From the NCBI RefSeq assembly GCF_009730915.1, contig NC_052479.1, forward strand, positions 29,761,610 through 29,825,609: DNA of 64,000 nt, in the 5' to 3' direction. The notes under the pieces were generated by a model. That model made no database searches, was not told where the DNA came from, and was given only the letters and a program-made list of their open reading frames with translations. The position numbers and the translations under genes were made by a program. Below are positions 12,480 to 26,300 of this stretch, one piece after another. Source of the DNA: Dioscorea cayenensis subsp. rotundata (Eukaryota; Streptophyta; Magnoliopsida; Dioscoreales; Dioscoreaceae). Positions within the stretch are counted from its first letter, which is position 1, and the number at the start of each line of letters is the position of its first letter.

Positions 12480-13558
12480 AAGGAAATTATGGAATGTTTG
12501 ATCATGAGAAGTTGAAAGTTGTCAGGTCTGTAGTTTTGATAAAACTCTGTTTCATTTCTATTTCTATTTCCATTTTTTGTTTTTTGTTTTTTTGTTTTTG
12601 GGTCATTTAGAGGTGAAAAACTTGTGTTATAATGAGCATAAGCAGAGGTGTGATGGATATTTGATTTTGTTGAGTTTGTATATTTCTGCGAGATTAAAAT
12701 CAGTGTCTGATTATCAATTCAAGATGAAAGAAAATGAAATTTTCTAGCTTTTCTTTTGTGTATAGATATGTGTGTGTATATTTTGTAACTATATAAAAAA
12801 ATGACATAAAAATGAGTGAAAATAATGTGAATGCAATATGAGTTTCTAAAAAGATTAATATCAAAGTTGCCTCCTAATGAGATCTTTACTAAGATGTGAA
12901 TTAGATCTTTAATCAGATAAAATGCTTTAAAAATACCTCATATTTCATTTATTTATTTGACAGAAATGTCTTTCAGTTTTTTTTAAATAAAAACATGTAA
13001 TATTAAATGAAAATTTATGTGGAGAATACGCAAATGTCAGACTGTTTTGAATTTTTCATAAATTTATAATTCATTTTCCCTTATTATCTAAAACAATTTT
13101 TTTTTTAATTTTCATAAATTATTGTTGTTAATTAATTTTTTTCCTTCCAAGAACTAAAAGTTAATTCCTCTTTTTAACTAAGTCACTATAAAAGCACTTC
13201 TCATACACTGAAAAATTAAATAACTTCAGTCAGCCAAACACAGCTAATTTTTTCTTTTAAAACCCAAAAAAAATGGGGTAAGAATTGTTTCTATTGAAAC
13301 CAATCCAAACTTGCATAAATAAATCAAGTGTGAAAAATTGTTGTCTTGAGTAAAGCTTCTCTTACATGCACACATAATATCATCTGTGGTGAAATGTTCA
13401 TGTGAGATCGATGTTTGATCGTTATAACTAGAATGAACTTAATTTTTTCTTTTTCCGAAGACATAAAATCACTTCGTTTATCTTCGAAGTACTCCGAATC
13501 GATTGAATCGCGCAGACTCTGAGAAAGCAAGAAAGCATTAATCTGCTGATTCAGTGTG
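12480..13558. other. Convergent 3' intergenic region
   Basis: Contains the 3' UTRs of eIFiso4G (+) and AlaRS (-) and AT-rich spacer. No further gene is seen. Confidence 0.7.
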
Positions 13559-16500
13559 CTACCTCAACTTGAGTGACGCGAAATTAGCCGCGATATCCAT
13601 GGCCTCTTGAACATTAGAGGCATTACTTCCCTGTAAAGTTCATCAAACAAGCCGAAAACAATTAATCAAACAAGATAGTGTTAATTATTTGTTTTTTTTA
13701 ATCTGTTTAACGACGAACCTGGCCTTGAGCAATGCCATTTTTCCCTCCACCACCTTTCCCTTTAAGAGGCACCATTGTAGCAGTCAGCCACTCAAGAACC
13801 ACCAAACCATCCTTCGATCCATTGTTTGGCACTGCTGCGCATACCAGCGCCTTGTTCGTCGTCTCATCCGTGCTGAATATCATAATCGGCAATCCCTGCA
13901 TAAAAGATTTCAATAATTGCAGAAAAAGAAAACACTAAATCCGAGTTCCCGACAATTGGTTTCAAAGGATTAGTCCCCGGACAATCTTGTTTCCATTTAC
14001 CTTCTGATCCACGACCTTGAGCACGGCTTCTCGAACTGCAGTGGTGTCTAGACCCACATTGACACGGATTAGGCAGAATGCCTTCGATTGTGAAACAGCG
14101 GCATCGGCTGCGTCCATTGCAGCCTTTATTGCTTTTATGGATATTTTCCTCGCCAATCTTCTTTTTCGCCTTCCTAAGTTGATCCTGGTAAAATGAAAAG
14201 ACAAAGTATGAACTAACCTTTTTCTTCAGTTCACTGGTAGCATATGATTTGAATGAATAAATAGTTTTGTATACCTCGAGTTGGGAGATCTTTGCTCTAA
14301 GATCTGCTTTCAGGGCTGCTGGAATGGCAGCAGCATCTGTTTTGCTTTTAAGGGATGCAACTTTCTGTGAGAAACACATGGTAAAATTAACATCACAATT
14401 TTATTATAAAACGTATTAATCACAAACAGAACTGAAATTCAGAATCCAAGATAGATACAAGTCAGTATATCTCCAGCTTGACAATGGTAATGCACAATGA
14501 GAATCTACCACATTTATCAATGACCGATAGACGACAAAGTTCTAATCTCACTCCTGATAGCATGGGTATGAGAGAATGTAAGTTCACATGCCAATGCTCA
14601 ATAATAATGTCGTAAGCTATAGTTCCCTAAACCTTTGGAAACGATAGAAATATATCACGATGACAAGATAATTATCTTGCTATAATGATTTTTTTTTTCC
14701 TTTTTTAAAATTACCTTCTCCAGTATTGCTCCTTCGGATTTTGATGCATCTTTTATTTCAGAATCAAGAGAGGCAGCCAACTCCAATGCCTTGAATGCAA
14801 GCTCAGTTGTCACTGCAGTTACTCTACGAACTCCCTTCGCAATTCCCTCCTCAGATAATAACGCAAAGGCTTTTGCTTCCCGTGTGTTTGATATATGTGT
14901 TCCTAACATGGTTACAGAGAGGATAGTTTTATGAAATGGGAAAATAAAAGCGCACAAAGACTTTTTTAGAGGTTACCAAAGGACTACCTCCACATAATTC
15001 TGTGGAAATTGACAACCACTCTTTGCTATCTGGATTGGTAAGAATTTCCTCCACCTTCCGTCCAATGGACACAACCCTAACTGGGTCAGGATAGACCTAC
15101 AATGTGGATGGCATAGAAAAGAATGCTTGAGATTTTACAGGATATGAAGTATGCTGAAAGAATCATGGGAGGCAACAATAACTCACTTCACCAAAGACAG
15201 CTCTTAATCCATTAATGAGTTTTGCATCAGCCAGTTTTGTCTCGGTTGCAAAAACATCCAATTCATCTTTAATCTGTTGATTCACGATTGATTCAATTTT
15301 TCTCAGGTCTTCTGGGTGGATAGGTTTCCCTGTTGACAGTTCATTGAAGAAATATGAAGCTGCTCATATGCCAATACTAAAGTGAATCAATGTAAAAAAT
15401 TTACCATGAGAGAAATCAAATCTTAGCTTTTCAGGTAGAACAATGGAACCCTTCTGATCAACATGATCACCAAGTACCTCCTGCAATTATTTGAAGAAAT
15501 AAGGGCAAGGTAGACGGGAATAGATTTACAAGTGAACTTTTTAAAACATGAATTTTTCATACCCGAAGTGCAAAATTTAGCATATGAGTGCATGTGTGAT
15601 TAGGAGCAATAAGTGCCCGTCTTCCAAAGTCAACCTGCCATTTAACCAGAGATGGTGTGCAAGCAATAATATATACAGATCACTCTAAAAACAGTAGCAT
15701 AAAATAATCAACTATTGACTTTCAATTTCACCTTGCAGATTACTTCGTCACCAACTGAAAGTGCCACTGTCCCTCTTGAAAAAGAACCAATGTGGACAAT
15801 GAAGCCAGCATACACTTGAACATTATCAACTTGAAAACATCCAAATGATCCTTCAAGAGACCCGATATCATATATCTGAATTCACAGCAAATGAGTCAAA
15901 CAAAGCAATTTTTGGTGCATATATTGTAGTTATGGATGAGACAGAATCAGGAATTTCAAAGAACTGAAACATTCAAGTTCTAAGTTTCAAGGCAACTGAT
16001 TTGCTTTAATTGCTTTTTTCGTAAATATCACAGCCTAAAACTATAAAGCAAGTTTTAAGGAGGATAGGAAAATCGATATGTACCCACATGTCAATGTAAT
16101 GTACTTGGTTTTACCTACCTATCTTATGCACAAATTTCAAGCAAAGAGTAAGTCATGATATGGGTTATTTCAAGCATGATTCTGAGAAAGAACACACACG
16201 AGATACCAATATTTTGGATAACAAGTTAGCAATCTCCATTATATGTTTCTGAAAAGAACTTCATGGTTAGATATCAATAGTTAACAAATAAAATACACTG
16301 TTAAAGCTTCTACATGGCATTGAAGGTAAAGAAAGATGAAATTAAGCCAGGTTTGTTTTAGTTTCAGTTTTTATCACTATACCTGACCACCTTGCTCAGC
16401 ATAAAAGCTTGTACTTTCAAGAACAATACCAACATCAGCACCAGGAGAGACTGTCTCTAGAAACTCGGACCCTGTGTAGATAGCTTTTACCACACTTTTG

Positions 16501-19500
16501 TGGTCCTAACAAAAGAAATAAAACATATAAAATATGAGCAACGGATTATAACTGTTCAACTTTCAAGTAGATGAGAATATTCCTTAGAGATCATCTGAGA
16601 ACCAAGGTCCATCTGACATTCTAATACAGGTCAAAGACATACGAAGAGCAGACTTTTAAATTATAGTAAACATCTAACATGGCATGGATTTTGGAGAAAC
16701 CCAACCTTATCCACATGCAAGATTAAGTAACATTGTAGCAGACTAAAAATCTCAATTATGGTGGCTAATACACAAATTATCCTTCATATAGCATCATTCT
16801 CTAGTCCATGCATAGAGTACTGTCTGCATATTAAATATCACTGGTAACATAGGGAGAAAATAATGAGATCACTAATTACATAAAGAACATGAACCAATTT
16901 AGCAAACCTCAAATATGAATCTAACTATTAAAAAAGCATGTTGTGGTAGTCAATAACAAATGAAAAAACTAAACATGTTCTGTCATGAAAACAATTCGAA
17001 GGCCATGCCAGCATATGTTGACGAGCCATCTACATAATATAGTTAGATATGCAAACTTATTCTAGAAGGAGAACAACAGGCACTTGATTCTTAATTGTCA
17101 ACAATTTGAATGAACAACAGTCAAGATCCATTTCACATCCTAGAAAAGACAACACTATACGAACAGAAAAAATTCATAATAAATTTTCTCACCTTGTACC
17201 AAGTGAACTTATAGCTATCATCTGTTGCAGCCACTCCCCTTCTTCGCAGCTCTGATGTTGCATCCGCCTCCATAACAATAGAGTCACCGAGCAACTGCAA
17301 GCATTGATATAAACATCAAACAAATATAAAAGGCAAGTGGAGGAAAAAAAAAACATCTCTGATATTAAGGATCAAGTTAATATCTAAAAAAATGAAATCA
17401 CTCAAAGAAACTGTTCAGAATAAAAACAACAGACGCCTGGCAGGTGACCAACCAGAGGCACTCTAACAAAAAATAAACTGGATACTCAATGTGATTTTAT
17501 ACAAATAGTCCAAATGTTGTATGAAGACAGATCAATCCACATTGATAGCTCATGGTAAGTATTACCACCAAAACAGAATAACTTCGAAAACTTTTAATGA
17601 TGATATAGAAATGCATATATTCAACCTAAAGGAATGCTCCTGAAATAAGAAGGTAGAAGGTAGAAATAAATAACATTGAGGCTGTTTCTATACAAAACAA
17701 TAGGCAACTAACCATTTTTCAATTGAATATTTATAAAATAGTACAAATTCACATGTATGCCTGAGCTGATTCTTTGTACATATTAGGAACAATTATAATC
17801 ATTGGCAAGTATAGAGCATAGAGGATATGACTATTCCTAATAAACCAAATATAAAAGCAGCAGAAAAATTCAACCTTATTGCGGGCACTCCTGGCTTTTT
17901 CTCTGGCTTCTTCCATAGCAATATTAAAACCCTCTACATCAACAGTTAAACCTCTTTCTTCAGCCATCAGCTGTTGTAGTAGAACAAGGTGAGGAAAGGG
18001 GCAAATTACCATTTGAAGAAGCCTGGAATTATAGTTTTACACATACATAATATACAAGTGGTTACCTGTGTCAAATCCATTGGGAAGCCAAAGGTATCCC
18101 ACAAAACAAATGCATCCTGAAACCAAGACAATCAAACAATAACCACGCATTTAAAGTACATGAGTTCCAGCGAAAAATAGGCATATTTATCTAATGAATG
18201 AAAAAGTGAAGGTGAGGGAATCCCAGAAATGTTTAGGAAAATTATTGGACCAGTGAAAACAGTGTAAGTCATCTACTTTCCTCTTGTTAATGCATGTTAT
18301 AGCTTATGTAGATGAACTACATAGGTTAAAATTAATGTGGGTATCTCACAACAGTAACACTATAACACAGAATCATAGTTGATCATATGCATGAATGTTC
18401 AAAGAAATGCATGGATAAATAGATAAGAAGCGCATACCTGCCCACTCAGTTTATTTCCCTGAACATCCTGAGCAGCCTTCTTAAACTTCTCAATTCCCTA
18501 CAAATAAGAAAACACAACAAATATATTTCATAGAAGGAATACAAAATGAACATGTCTGTCTACTGCCTACCTACATATATACTGATGAGCATAGAACTTA
18601 TTTGACAAACAACATATGTGGAATAATATATTAACAACAGATACAACAAAGTAAATCTAATATGGCATGAACGATGTTTATGACTAAAATGGTTGCGACA
18701 GACACAAACATAATTTCACAAAAAATAAAATAAAATAAAGTATAACACCCTAGAACAACTTAAAATGCCAGTAGCTTGCATCGTGCTGAATAATAGTTGT
18801 TAAAAGGAGAAAAAGAAATAGCCAACATTCTAAAGTGAAAAAGTTCACAGATTGGATACAAGAAAACAAATATATATGGATCTGAAATGGAATGATACTT
18901 CCGCAAATAGTGTTAATTTCAAAATATAGTGAAAAAAGAAAAGAGAACGGATTTGCCAAATTTAAACTTTCACCTTAACTAATGTCCTCCCAAAACTTGC
19001 TTCCTCCTCTGCGATAATGTCTCTGATTTTTTTCTCATGCTGCTTTAGTTCAGGAAAAACATCACCCATCACTTCGACCACAACACCTACAAGCCTGCAT
19101 TGAATCATCTGATTATAATAGATACAAAAGCCATTTATAAAAAAAAATAAAAAAATAAAAAAATAAAAATAAAAACAGAAGATTTTGTTATAACTCAAGC
19201 AACAAATGAAGAAAAATAAATAAAATGATTACACCAAGTATATGCTTTGATTTAATACAGTGCAAGCATGACTTTTATATATATATATATATATATTAAA
19301 GACTTATGGCATAACCAACACAGAGCTTAGCAGGTGGTGTAAAAAACAAGACAATTAGATAACTAAGGTCCTCTCTCAATCAACATTCTTATCTGTTTCC
19401 TTCATACTCTAAGAAAACAGCCATTCAAATCAAAAGAGTAACAGAAACAATTGATAGGCCACAGAAAAGTATCAATAGAAGCTGAAATAAGAATGAAAAA

Positions 19501-21758
19501 TTAACACATAATTACATAAATTGTTTGAAACAAAAAATTTTCCTTACCCACTGAAAAATCCTTCTTGTGCCTTTAAGACTTCTCTACCATACCGCACAGC
19601 TCTTCGTAAAATGCGTCTTAATACATATTCTCTCCCCTCATTGCCTGAACACACAAAATGTTCTTGGGCATAAGCTATGTGACTTTTATGAAGTGGAGAA
19701 CAAAAGAGCAACTTTCACAGTTGAAGTGCAGAGAGTAAATATGATGGGCATTAAGGGACCTATATAAAGAGCTCATTGTATAAATCCATTACCACTCTGC
19801 TGAGTCTGCTCACGCTTAGAGATAGAAATTAAAAATTTGAATATATATTGTCTGATTTTATTGAATAGTCTGTTTATGTGCAATTTCTTTATACCAGTTC
19901 TAAGTGAAGAACTTTTTAATTAAATTTTCACCTGGACGAGAGCCATCGGCAATAGCAAAGGAGAGTGTTCTTATGTGATCAGCCACCACTCTATAAGCCA
20001 TATCAATTTTATCAACATCATCAGCCCCTACTTTTCCGGAGTATGGGCGAGCACCAGTTGCCTACAAGAAAGAAAAGGAGTGAACAAATTAATCAGCACC
20101 AAGTTCAGAATCATATCCAATTATTTGTTACAACTTAATGAATACATAGAGAAACAGAATGTTCCAGTTGAAGCTACAGTCTAATATGACTTCACCTGCT
20201 GGATGGCTTCAAATATTGGCAAGAATACATCAGTATCATAATTGCTCATTTTCTTCTGGAGAACAGAAGTGAGACGTTCAAATCCCAATCCTGTGTCCAC
20301 ATGTTTAGAAGGTAAAGGCTTTAATGTGCCATCACTTTCCCTATTGAACTGCACCCAAAAAAAAAAAAAAATTTCAACACTGTTTTTTAACTTCAAACAT
20401 GAGCACAAATAAGAATAATTTTCATTTTGAAATTATAAAAGAAATAAAAATTTCCAAAGTTCAACAACCAGGCTAAAGCATAAGAAGTAGGATTTATAGA
20501 CCTGTATAAATACAAGGTTCCAAATTTCAATGCATGTGGGATCATCATTATTGACCAAAGATGCAGCATCTCGGTTACCAAGGCGATCAAAATGGATTTC
20601 AGTACAAGGGCCACAGGGGCCAGTATCTCCCATCTCCCAGAAGTTGTCCTGTTCAGAATTCACCCATGGAAAATACATTATGAGAAGCAAGCATATCAAC
20701 AAGGTATGGAGTATCATCACTTCAATAAGACATGATGGAAATTTATAGAACAAAACCAGAAACACTTTCAGCAAAATGTGCAGAAGTATGGATATAGCAG
20801 TGATTTATTGAAATTAACAACATTCAAACTGTTCTGAATTTGATAGCACCACAGCTTACCTTGCAACCAAAAGGCAGCACATGACCTGGCGGCAAGTATT
20901 TCAACCATAAGTCCTTAGCCTCATTATCAGGTGCAAGACCAGCCTTTTCATCACCTCCAAAATATGTTGCATACAGCCGATCTGTGGGCAGTTTATAAAC
21001 CTGAATATCCATAAAAAATTACTCTTTACTTTCAAGTAACAAGTGCGGTTTTAATTTGGCAGCCATAAAGCTTAAATTTATCCAATTCTTTCCCAATTCA
21101 TCAAGACAGGAAACGCATCAAAAAGAGAATAACATACCAATAGAGCATCAAAAACAAACCACAATTAAACTCAAAACATTAGATAGAGCAGAGCCTCAGT
21201 AATAGATCCCCCAAGGACCAACTTCCCCAGCAAATTAAAAAGTGGGACAAAAACCATAAAAACCAGAAATTTATTTCAATAATAAGCGCAAGTCTACCAT
21301 AAAAGAAACAAACTTCTTCTAAACCCTCAATTCCCAAAAAATAATTTAAAGATAAAAAAAAAAAAAAGATTCAAGCTTTAGATCATATATACCACAGTGA
21401 GCAGCTCCCAAGCCCAGGCAATAGCCTCCGTCTTGAAATAATCCCCAAAAGACCAATTCCCCAACATCTCAAAGAACGTATGGTGATACGTATCCTTGCC
21501 AACATCATCCAAATCATTATGCTTCCCGCCAGCGCGGATGCACTTCTGGGTATTGGCGGCGCGAATGAGCTTCCCAAGCCCAGTGCTAGGGTTAGCAGTG
21601 CCGAGAAAGATGGGCTTGAACTGGTTCATGCCGGCGTTGGCAAAGAGGAGAGTAGGGTCATCAAGAGGAACGACAGGGCTGGATGGCCAGTTTGTGTGGC
21701 TCCTGCTCTCAAAGTAGGAAATGAAGGTATCCCGAACTCTTCTCGCCGGCCACTCCAT
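13559..21758 (-). CDS. ALATS: Alanyl-tRNA synthetase, dual-targeted type
   Basis: Class II enzyme charging tRNA-Ala. Transcribed right to left; 22 coding exons: 21758-21393, 21000-20860, 20648-20502, 20348-20196, 20061-19932, 19644-19548, 19094-18974, 18497-18438, 18116-18066, 17970-17875, 17294-17193, 16505-16383, 15875-15732, 15634-15563, 15480-15405, 15329-15187, 15096-14988, 14902-14715, 14364-14275, 14184-14001, 13895-13719, 13630-13559. About 946 residues. Catalytic core near the N-terminus ([27 protein letters not shown]), editing-site HTCTH at 590-594 and C709-x3-H713, C-terminal domain ending SLKLR. Exon 20 is 184 bases between two phase-0 introns and carries one surplus base at 14133-14136 that breaks the frame after residue 820; without it the conserved C-terminal domain reads through. 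The start used is the first in-frame ATG (MEWPARR); an open ATG-less extension precedes it. Confidence 0.96.
14133..14136 (-). other. Apparent +1 frame break in AlaRS exon 20
   Basis: On the minus strand the run is AAAA. Read as assembled, ENIHK continues SNKGC; with AAA it continues [12 protein letters not shown] and stays open into exon 21. The exon is 3n+1 long between phase-0 introns, which points to a surplus base rather than an unusual splice. Confidence 0.85.
19277..19297. repeat. (TA)n microsatellite in an AlaRS intron
   Basis: Pure TA run within the intron between exons 6 and 7. Confidence 0.9.
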
Positions 21759-21830
21759 CGCCGCCACCGATGAGAAAACCCTAACCCTAGCGCAGCGGAG
21801 AAGGGATGACTGGAGGAGGACGAAGGCCAG
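21759..21830 (-). promoter_or_regulatory. ATG-less in-frame N-terminal extension of AlaRS with CUG
   Basis: The AlaRS frame stays open for 24 codons upstream of the ATG. It begins at CTG (21830-21828) in the context ATACTGG, with A at -3 and G at +4, and the next in-frame stop upstream is TGA a few codons earlier. The peptide would contain [20 protein letters not shown]: hydrophobic, Ser/Arg-rich, no acidic residue, like a mitochondrial or plastid targeting peptide. It overlaps a telo-box-like AGGGTTAGGGTTT. Arabidopsis AlaRS is known to make cytosolic and mitochondrial forms from alternative starts; use of CUG here is inference. Confidence 0.5.
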
Positions 21831-23398
21831 TATGAGATTTTTTTCTCAAAAAAATGGACTTTTTAGTACTCTTTTATTCTGATTTTATGTTGACAGTGAC
21901 TTTGGTTATTTATAATTTAAGTATATTTGTTCAGGACCGTTGGATGGTGATCCAACGCTTATGATCATTTTTTATTATTACACTTATTATTAATATTACG
22001 GTAAAAAATAAGATGCATAATATTTTAATTGAATATAAACAGTATTACAATGAAATCACAATCATTGATATTTAGAGTAATAGATCATCTTATATAAACA
22101 AATAAGAATACTTCGTCGATCCCATTTTTCAAGAGTATGAGTCATTTTATTACTGTTTATGCTACTATTATATAATATCCATATTTTTTTCTCTTTCATG
22201 TGATTTCTCACATTTACTTTTTAAATACTACTTCTATGAATGACCCCAAAATGCATTTTTTTTTTATGTTTATATAAATTTTTGCAAGTCTTTATTCAAA
22301 TTCTATGTCATATTCCGAATCGAAATTAATATAAAATATATATTTTTAATTTTTAAAAAAATCATTTATTTTTGAGAAAAAAATTTTAAAAAATCAATTT
22401 GAAAAAAATTAAAAAAAGGCAGAAAGATTATGTGTCAAGTTTTTAAATAATTAATTAATTAAAAAAATTTAAAAAAAAACTGAAATAAAAAAAAATATCA
22501 TGGATAGTCATAACTTTTTGGGCTCAATATTGTCATACTGTATAATACTATATAAATATTATATAATATTATATATTATTTATTCAGTCTTATATACAAA
22601 TATTATATAAAATATCAATAGTTAATAATGTATACTGTGTAGGACTATCAAACTCCCAAAATGACCTCTTTAATGTTGTCATATTTGTTTATTTTTTAAA
22701 TAAGAAAAACTAGTAAGTATTTATTCAAGAGAATAAGTAACAATAAATCTACTAAAATATTGAGTATTCTTATTAGTTTTTATTAATTATCATTTAAATT
22801 ACTTGGAAACTTGGCTCTCAAGTTTTGACTCGTCTTCTAATCTTTTTATTTTTAGAAGAAAAAAAAAATTAGTTGGGTTCTTTTGCATTTATGCTTTGAA
22901 AACATGACAACTTGTAATTTTTTAAGGAAAACTTTTTATTAATCCTTCTTATTTTTTTTAATCATTTAGATTAGTCTCTTTGACAATTTAATATTCCCTA
23001 TGTTCTTAGTATATAATTGTCCCATTTCATTTCAGTGCTCTTTTTTATTTGTTCATTTATTGGATTAAAAAAATATTTATTATCATTTTTACAAATTTAC
23101 TGAATTTTAAAAAAATAGTAATCAGCATTAAATATATAGGTTTAACTGATGTACATATCAATATAATTATGTACTTTCTGCTTTTTTAGTCATTGCGTCA
23201 TTTTTAAATACAATTAAATCATCATATTTGATCGAGTTAAGTCATTATTCTAGTCTACGACAATATTTTTACATACAAAAAGTGAATCATGATATCAACT
23301 CAAGAAGCAGAGGAAGCTGATAACAAACAACATTGGAATTCATTCAATCAATTTTGTAACTCTGATAAGATTGGAAAGATCAATAGAACAATGCAATT
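21831..23398. other. AT-rich intergenic region upstream of AlaRS
   Basis: Very AT-rich DNA holding the AlaRS promoter and the 3' flank of the oxidoreductase gene. An AATAAAAG motif on the minus strand lies about 120 bases upstream of the AlaRS ATG. No gene is seen. Confidence 0.6.
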
Positions 23399-26300
23399 CT
23401 AGTATTTAACAAACCCGGTGTTTTTCTGGGCTTTGCCGAGTATTGATTCGGTATCACCCTGAAAAAGATTCAGTTTTTTAGCTAAAGCAAAACCACAGTA
23501 CATACCATCAACAGCAGCACTGACAATGCCGCCGGCGTAGCCTGCGCCTTCTCCGGTTGGATACAGCCTGTTCAGTGATGTGCTCTCGTAAGTATCAGAA
23601 TGCCGGGAAATCTTTAGTGGCGCGCTAGTTCTCGTCTGTGAGAAACAAGCAAAACATTAGCAATGAGTTCAGACCAAACCTTGGGATAATGACTTTTGTC
23701 ACAATACCTCGACACCGTGGAGAAGGGCGTCTTTGGAGATGAAACCTGGTAGCTGATAAATTGAAGCAGTTTTAAGTGGATGAAATCAATGAGTAAATGT
23801 ATTAAAGAAGAATGATGATTCGATTAAGAAACAGTGGCAGACCTCTTTGTCGAACATTGAAATTGAATGTTGCAGAGCTTGGGTTATTGGAGCAGGGTAC
23901 AAGTTGTGGAGATTTGCTGCCTTCACCCCCAAGCGGTAACTTGACAGAGGCAATGATGTCACTGAGAAATCAAAAAGCTGAAAATTATTCACAATTTTTA
24001 TTAAAAAAGCATTACAGGATTGGAATGATGTTTTACCGGACAATTTGTTGTTGAGGAAGTCGGTGACTGTCTGTGCAGGGACAACAAAACTTCCTCCGCC
24101 CATTAGAGCGGCTTGTTTTTCAAATTCTCTCTGAATGTCAAAATCCAACAGTAAAAACTGATGCTTTGATAGAACTGACAGTGATGAATCAGAAAATTTT
24201 TGATGAAGTAATACACTCTGAACCATTTTTATTAGTATGTGAAACACTGCCTCCATGCTTAAAAAAATTTACAGATTTGACTAATATGTTTAAGTGCATC
24301 AATGAACCTAAATTTTGTTTGAGTTGCTGAATACCTGAAATTCAACACCAGCAAGAGGCCCATGACATTTGAAGGCATCAAAATCATTTGAAGAAACAGT
24401 GATAACAACTGCTGCATTTGCCCATCTAGATGCACGCCGAGAAAAAGACATGCCATTGATGCAAAGTTCAGATGGATCAGTGCTGGTTAGAACCACCTGC
24501 CCACAAGCATTTAATTGATTAAAACTGTTGTTCATGTTATCAAATAATTCCAACAAATAAGGGATAATCACGTGTGATACCTGTCCACCAGGGCACATGC
24601 AGAAGGAATAACAGCTCCGAGTTTGATCTCCCAAATCAGAGCTTGTGTCAGCATTCCCTTCGCCAACATACTTCACCAATTTATAATCTGCAACAGGTAC
24701 CTTTCCACGCCCTTCACGAACTTCGGCGGCCAGAGCGGAATACTAGATATTTGCAAAAATATACCTTACTTAGGATAGTCATGAAACAGAAGGCTTGTGT
24801 GCAAGTGGCTGCAGAATATTATGGTCATTACAAATGAAGAGACCAATCATTACCAAGACATATTCCTGGCAACATTTTATTCTTGGGGAGTACAAATATG
24901 CAGGGAAATATAAAGGAAAATTATCAGACCCAAAAGACTGATAACCATCCTGAAGATATAGGTTCATTGGTTAAGGCATCAATACTTGCATCAAAACCAG
25001 GTAATATCTCAAGTGAAATATTGATAAAAAAAAAAAAACGAGCATGATACAAACATGATTTTCTTTCAGATAATAAATACGTTTATTAAAGACAACATCA
25101 ACATGCAACGAGGATATGAACAAAGGATCTCCATTGACCTATGCTAGGAATTGTTTAAAATATGACCGAGCAATACGGAAGGAGAATATAGTGACCATTG
25201 AATCACACAGAACTGGACTGAATGAAAGGGCAAGTAGAAACCACAACTTACTTGTATGCTATTTATTAGTTCCTGTGGATGCTCAATTCTTAGGCCAACC
25301 TGCTTAGAGAAGCAAATATAAGCATTCATATATAGAGTAGAAGGAACAGAATGACTTCGAGTATATTTAAATGACAGCTCTTTCCTATTATTTATTGTGA
25401 GACAAAATTTCAGAAATTCTCCAACAACAACATTTCAAATAATTCATTGGCATGAGATATGTAATCTTACAGCGAAATCCTTGGGAATTAAACCCACATT
25501 GTGCTGAAGGAGCATTTGATATACATCTCGAGCCGAGTGGCCAACTGCCAGAACAACAGCATCATAAAATAAGTTATAGCTGCCAGAACCAGGGTCCTGC
25601 CTAACGTTGGAAACTTTGACCCCCAGGACATTTTTATTTTCCACAATCAAATCATCCATTCTAGTGCTGAACTTTAAAATAACCTATAGTGATAAAATGG
25701 TAAGTTTTGTTACAATATTGATTGAAACCATAGGAGGAATTAATAGTGAAGTGCATATTATATCACTCACACCCAACTCTTCTAAATGATTTCGGAAGTT
25801 ACGTAGCAATGGAATCAACCGATCTGTTCCCAGATGAGGTTTTCCATCAATTAAGATATCCATAGGGGCTCCAAAGCGAACCAAAGTCTTCATCACCTGA
25901 TGAAATGACAGAAACATCAAGCCCCAAGGCACTTGAAACCGATTTGAATACAGATGTACATGCATGGTATGATAATTTTTCTTTGTCTCTTCAGTCTTGG
26001 TGTATTTCATGCACGAAGGTAGCTGCTTACTCTTTGAAAAGCATTATACTCAGAGCATGATAACAGATAAGACTTTAAACTTTAATGGCCTACCATTATG
26101 TGTTATTTTTCACAACACTAAACAATAAAACCTTGGAATAACCACAAAGGTTAAAAGTAATAAACAATTCTCACAGCTTGAACACTGTCACTGTTCCTTC
26201 CAATTCTGGTTACCAGTTTTCCATCACTCCATGTACCTGCACCACCCTGCCATGTATAAGTCTTTAATAAATGTAGTGTCTAAATTAGTGCAGTAGGATT

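Noticed and set aside
13559-21758. AlaRS as a pseudogene
   Set aside because: One frame break among 22 otherwise intact exons with canonical splice sites and all catalytic and editing motifs speaks for an assembly error.
21831-23398. Matrix attachment or centromeric repeat in the AT-rich spacer
   Set aside because: Only general AT richness is visible; no repeat unit or known motif supports it.
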